Source: Prevotellaceae bacterium (GTDB lineage: Bacteria; Bacteroidota; Bacteroidia; Bacteroidales; Bacteroidaceae). From it: a stretch of 42,831 bases of DNA. Positions within the stretch are counted from its first letter, which is position 1, and every line of letters starts with the position of its first letter. Below, piece after piece: positions 40,813-42,831 of this stretch. The notes under the pieces are model-generated. The model was not told where the DNA came from and did no database searches. It saw only the letters and a program-made list of their open reading frames with translations. The stretch lies in assembly GCA_029226205.1 (NCBI GenBank), contig JAQXXT010000049.1, forward strand, positions 1-42,831. The letters run 5' to 3'. Both the position numbers and the translations under genes were made by a program.

Positions 40813-41544
40813 ATGGATCCCGCTTTATTGCATAATTGTGCCCTCGAGTTCATTGGCACACTCGTAATGATTCTTTTAGGTGACGGTGTATGCGCCGGCA
40901 TGGGTTTGAACAAGTGTAAAGGAAAAGGTGGCGGCTGGATTGTCATCACCATCGCATGGGGTCTCGCTGTCATGGCGGGCGTCTTCATCGCTCACGACTC
41001 CGGAGCTCATCTGAACCCCGCAGTATCCTTCGGTCTGGCATGCGCAGGCATGTTCCCCTGGGCTAATGTCATTCCTTACGTTATCGCTCAGATGCTCGGT
41101 GCCTTCCTCGGTGCAGTCCTCGTATGGGTCGTTTATAAGGATCACTTCGACGCTACCGATGATCCCGATGGTAAGCTGACGATCTTCTGCACGATGCCAG
41201 CTATTGAGAACAAGCCGCTGAACTTCCTCCAGGAGGCTATCTGCGCTTTCGTCCTCGTCCTGCTCATCATCTGCATCGGCACTTATACAGGTGCTGCCAA
41301 CGTCGGTGGTAACGGCGCATGGCCGATCACCATGGTCATCGTCTCCATTGGTATGTCTCTCGGTGGTGTCACCGGATACGCCATGAACCCTGCCCGTGAC
41401 CTCGGTCCGCGTATCGCTCATGCTATCCTCCCCATCAAAGGTAAGAGAGACAGTGGCTGGGGCTACAGCTGGGTACCTATCTTTGGCCCGCTCGCCGGTG
41501 CAGCCCTCGCAGCAGCCGTCGGCCTCGCCTTCGCTTTCTGCTAA
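40813..41544 (+). CDS. glpF: Glycerol uptake facilitator (aquaglyceroporin)
   Basis: A 243-residue MIP-family channel of the inner membrane with six helices. Both half-helix motifs are present: SGAHLNPAVSFG (NPA near residue 70) and GYAMNPARDLGPRIA (NPA near 196). The Asp after the second NPAR is the glyceroporin marker distinguishing GlpF from water-only AqpZ, and the Arg of the selectivity filter follows it. It conducts glycerol down its gradient; trapping is by GlpK. It lies 115 nt after glpK with a chimeric repeat in the gap and is followed by a cluster of repeats. Confidence 0.96.
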   Translation: MDPALLHNCALEFIGTLVMILLGDGVCAGMGLNKCKGKGGGWIVITIAWGLAVMAGVFIAHDSGAHLNPAVSFGLACAGMFPWANVIPYVIAQMLGAFLGAVLVWVVYKDHFDATDDPDGKLTIFCTMPAIENKPLNFLQEAICAFVLVLLIICIGTYTGAANVGGNGAWPITMVIVSIGMSLGGVTGYAMNPARDLGPRIAHAILPIKGKRDSGWGYSWVPIFGPLAGAALAAAVGLAFAFC

Positions 41545-41558
41545 ATTTCTAACCTCTC

Positions 41559-41700
41559 GTAGGGGCACCCCTTGTGGGCGCCCTACCCCCAACGGAGCAT
41601 TTTCGCTATTAGGACGGCCACAAGGGCCGCACCCTACGGTGGAAGAACGCGCCACAAGGACCGCACCCACGTTAGGACGGCCACAAGGGCCGCACCCTAC
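41559..41700. repeat. Cluster of four family A repeats between glpF and the porin-like gene
   Basis: Plus-oriented GTAGGGGCACCCC... (41559-41583, compensated variant) is followed by three minus-oriented copies: 41612-41637 and 41675-41700 (both with an extra A, CGCACCCTAC) and a degenerate one at 41649-41670. The first begins 14 nt after the glpF stop codon. This is the densest repeat cluster in the window. Confidence 0.85.
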
Positions 41701-41730
41701 GGAGGATTAAACACTAAAACCTAAACGATT

Positions 41731-42489
41731 ATGAAAATGATGAAATTATTCGTCCTCGCGGCCCTGGCATTGTTGCCGATGGGCATGCAGGCACAGAAAC
41801 TGCACGAGAGTGCCAGTCTCGAGACCTCTCACCTCTGGCGTGGTCTGGAGGTTGGTAATGGACTGATCCTCAATAATGATGTATCGGTCAGTGACAACAA
41901 CAATCACTTCAAGATCGGACTCTGGGGTGGTATGGCCACCGATGGTGATTACAAGGAGGCTGATGTCTATATGAACTATAACAACAGTGGCTTCAACCTC
42001 GCCGTATGGGATCTGTGGAACTTCTCCGAGGGTATCCCCGGCAACGGAAAATACTTTACGTGGGCTGCCGACCGCACCTCGCACCTCCTTGACGCCGCCA
42101 TCAGCTACGACTTCGGCGTAAAATGCAACTTCCCACTGACGCTCTCTTGGGCTACACTCCTCGTAGGCCGTGACCGTGGCGTTGCCAATGAGCAGAATGT
42201 CTACTCCACCTTCGTACAGGCTGCATATCGTATCTACGACAGCAAGGACTGGGCCGTTGACGCCTCCGTGGGTGGTGCCTTCGCCCTGAACCCGTACGAC
42301 AAGGACAAATATCCCGGTGAACAGAACAACCTCTATGGCAAGTCAGCCGGTGTCGTCGACTGCCGTCTCGGGGCCACTTACAAGTTGAAGATCGGTAAGT
42401 GGAATATGCCTGTCACAGGTCAGATGATGTGGAATCCTGAAGCCAGCAAGGCTTACTTCAGAGCTTCCGTGAATCTGTTAGATCTTTAG
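41731..42489 (+). CDS. Outer-membrane beta-barrel protein downstream of glpF
   Basis: A 252-residue protein with a signal peptide (MKMMKLFVLAALALLPMGM, cleaved near AQ at 21-22) followed by alternating polar/aromatic strands typical of a small outer-membrane barrel (e.g. ETSHLWRGLEVGNGLIL, YMNYNNSGFNLAVWDLW, VVDCRLGATYKLKIG). I do not recognise a named family beyond the porin-like type. Its place after glpK-glpF, in the same orientation, suggests it belongs to the glycerol operon and may help glycerol or glycerophosphodiesters cross the outer membrane; this is inference. The ATG at 41731 gives a good signal peptide; a second in-frame ATG three codons later is possible. A long gap with repeats (186 nt) precedes it. 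Confidence 0.75.
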   Translation: MKMMKLFVLAALALLPMGMQAQKLHESASLETSHLWRGLEVGNGLILNNDVSVSDNNNHFKIGLWGGMATDGDYKEADVYMNYNNSGFNLAVWDLWNFSEGIPGNGKYFTWAADRTSHLLDAAISYDFGVKCNFPLTLSWATLLVGRDRGVANEQNVYSTFVQAAYRIYDSKDWAVDASVGGAFALNPYDKDKYPGEQNNLYGKSAGVVDCRLGATYKLKIGKWNMPVTGQMMWNPEASKAYFRASVNLLDL

Positions 42490-42582
42490 ATGCCTCACCC
42501 CTACCCACACCCCTTTTTATTCCCTCGTCCCCGGGGGACAATAAACCCCGAAGGGGAGTGGAGTAAATTGTCTCAGGCTTCT

Positions 42583-42673
42583 GTAGGGACATGATTTATC
42601 ATGATCTATTGACAAAGACACGATTTACTATAGTTGCTATAATGCTCCGTAGGGGCGGCCCTTGTGGCCGTCC
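42583..42673. repeat. Family B followed by family A repeat
   Basis: Family B GTAGGGACATGATTTATCATG (42583-42603) is followed by a degenerate B-like stretch and then a perfect family A copy GTAGGGGCGGCCC...GTGGCCGTCC (42649-42673), both in plus orientation. The first repeat starts 94 nt after the porin-like stop codon. Confidence 0.82.
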
Positions 42674-42699
42674 TAACAGCAAAAATCAACACAAACGAC

Positions 42700-42741
42700 G
42701 CGCCCTCCCTTTCTCAAAACGAGGAAGAGAGGGCGCGGTTA
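42700..42741 (+). terminator. Hairpin terminator candidate after the glp operon
   Basis: GCGCCCTC (42700-42707) pairs with GAGGGCGC (42729-42736) around a 21-nt loop. It is followed by GGTTATTTATATT, a weak T-rich tail. Its position downstream of the last gene suggests the operon's 3' end, but the T-run is poor. Confidence 0.55.
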
Positions 42742-42775
42742 TTTATATTCGTTTATAGAGATAATGTCGCGGTTA

Positions 42776-42801
42776 GGACGGCCACAAGGGCCGCACCCTA
42801 C
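42776..42801 (-). repeat. Family A repeat near the window end
   Basis: GGACGGCCACAAGG...CACCCTAC in minus orientation with the extra A variant. It faces the copy at 42649-42673, with the terminator-like hairpin between the two, giving the same hairpin-within-a-pair layout as 17012-17196. Confidence 0.82.
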
Positions 42802-42831
42802 GAGGGAAAGCCCCCTACCCCTCCCCTTTGG

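Noticed and set aside
41559..41700. Clustered repeats considered as a CRISPR array
   Set aside because: Copies occur in both orientations with irregular spacing, no unique spacers of equal length, and no cas genes; they are dispersed palindromes.
41396..41710. 104-codon open frame over glpF and the repeats
   Set aside because: Its C-terminal half (GRPQGPHPT...) is a translation of family A repeats, and its N-terminal half is out of frame with glpF.

Overview
The window is chromosomal DNA of a Bacteroidales bacterium, most likely Prevotella/Segatella-like. The evidence is a SusC/SusD outer-membrane pair, lipoproteins with Bacteroidetes-type signal peptides, promoters of the Bacteroidetes sigma type (TTTG, 19-21 nt, TAnnTTTG) instead of E. 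coli -35/-10 boxes, a DUF4290 protein, and the neighbour order tsaB-DUF4290-murA-rimM-dxr-rseP.

Layout. Positions 1-4550 (minus strand) hold a truncated acyltransferase-3 membrane protein, an EptA/CptA-like phosphoethanolamine transferase, nadD, gmk and a yicC-family gene. Positions 4637-10607 (plus) carry tsaB, a DUF4290 gene, murA, rimM, dxr and rseP: tRNA t6A modification, peptidoglycan precursor, ribosome maturation, MEP isoprenoid and envelope-protease functions. Positions 10879-16800 are gltB-gltD (glutamate synthase), closed by a strong terminator. Positions 16801-18110 are non-coding except for a tRNA-Gln and a possible small RNA. Positions 18111-21524 (minus) encode a single 1137-residue protein joining a GH18-like domain, a polysaccharide deacetylase and a processive GT2 synthase. 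Then come a small secreted repeat protein, a two-gene operon (c-heme/PD40 lipoprotein plus a large membrane protein), and a three-gene SusC/SusD/surface-lipoprotein operon with no visible enzyme or regulator. From 32437 to 42489 is a glycerol/glycerol-3-phosphate cluster: glpR and an acyltransferase on the minus strand, and glpA-glpB-glpC-glpK-glpF plus an outer-membrane beta-barrel gene on the plus strand. They are separated by a regulatory region in which a repeated palindrome (TTTCGAAA core) overlaps the promoter.

How the genes work together. Glycerol would enter through GlpF, be phosphorylated by GlpK and oxidised by membrane-associated GlpABC. GlpR probably senses a glycerol metabolite and represses the divergent promoter. 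The acyltransferase next to glpR could draw glycerol-3-phosphate into phospholipid.

The most unusual feature of the window is its intergenic palindromic repeats. Three interrelated families lie in almost every convergent or intercistronic gap. They share a GTAGGG-type end, occur in head-to-head pairs and A/B chimeras, and usually start 0-20 nt after a stop codon. In two genes (nadD, murA) the repeat itself supplies the stop codon. No transposase that could mobilise them is present in the window.
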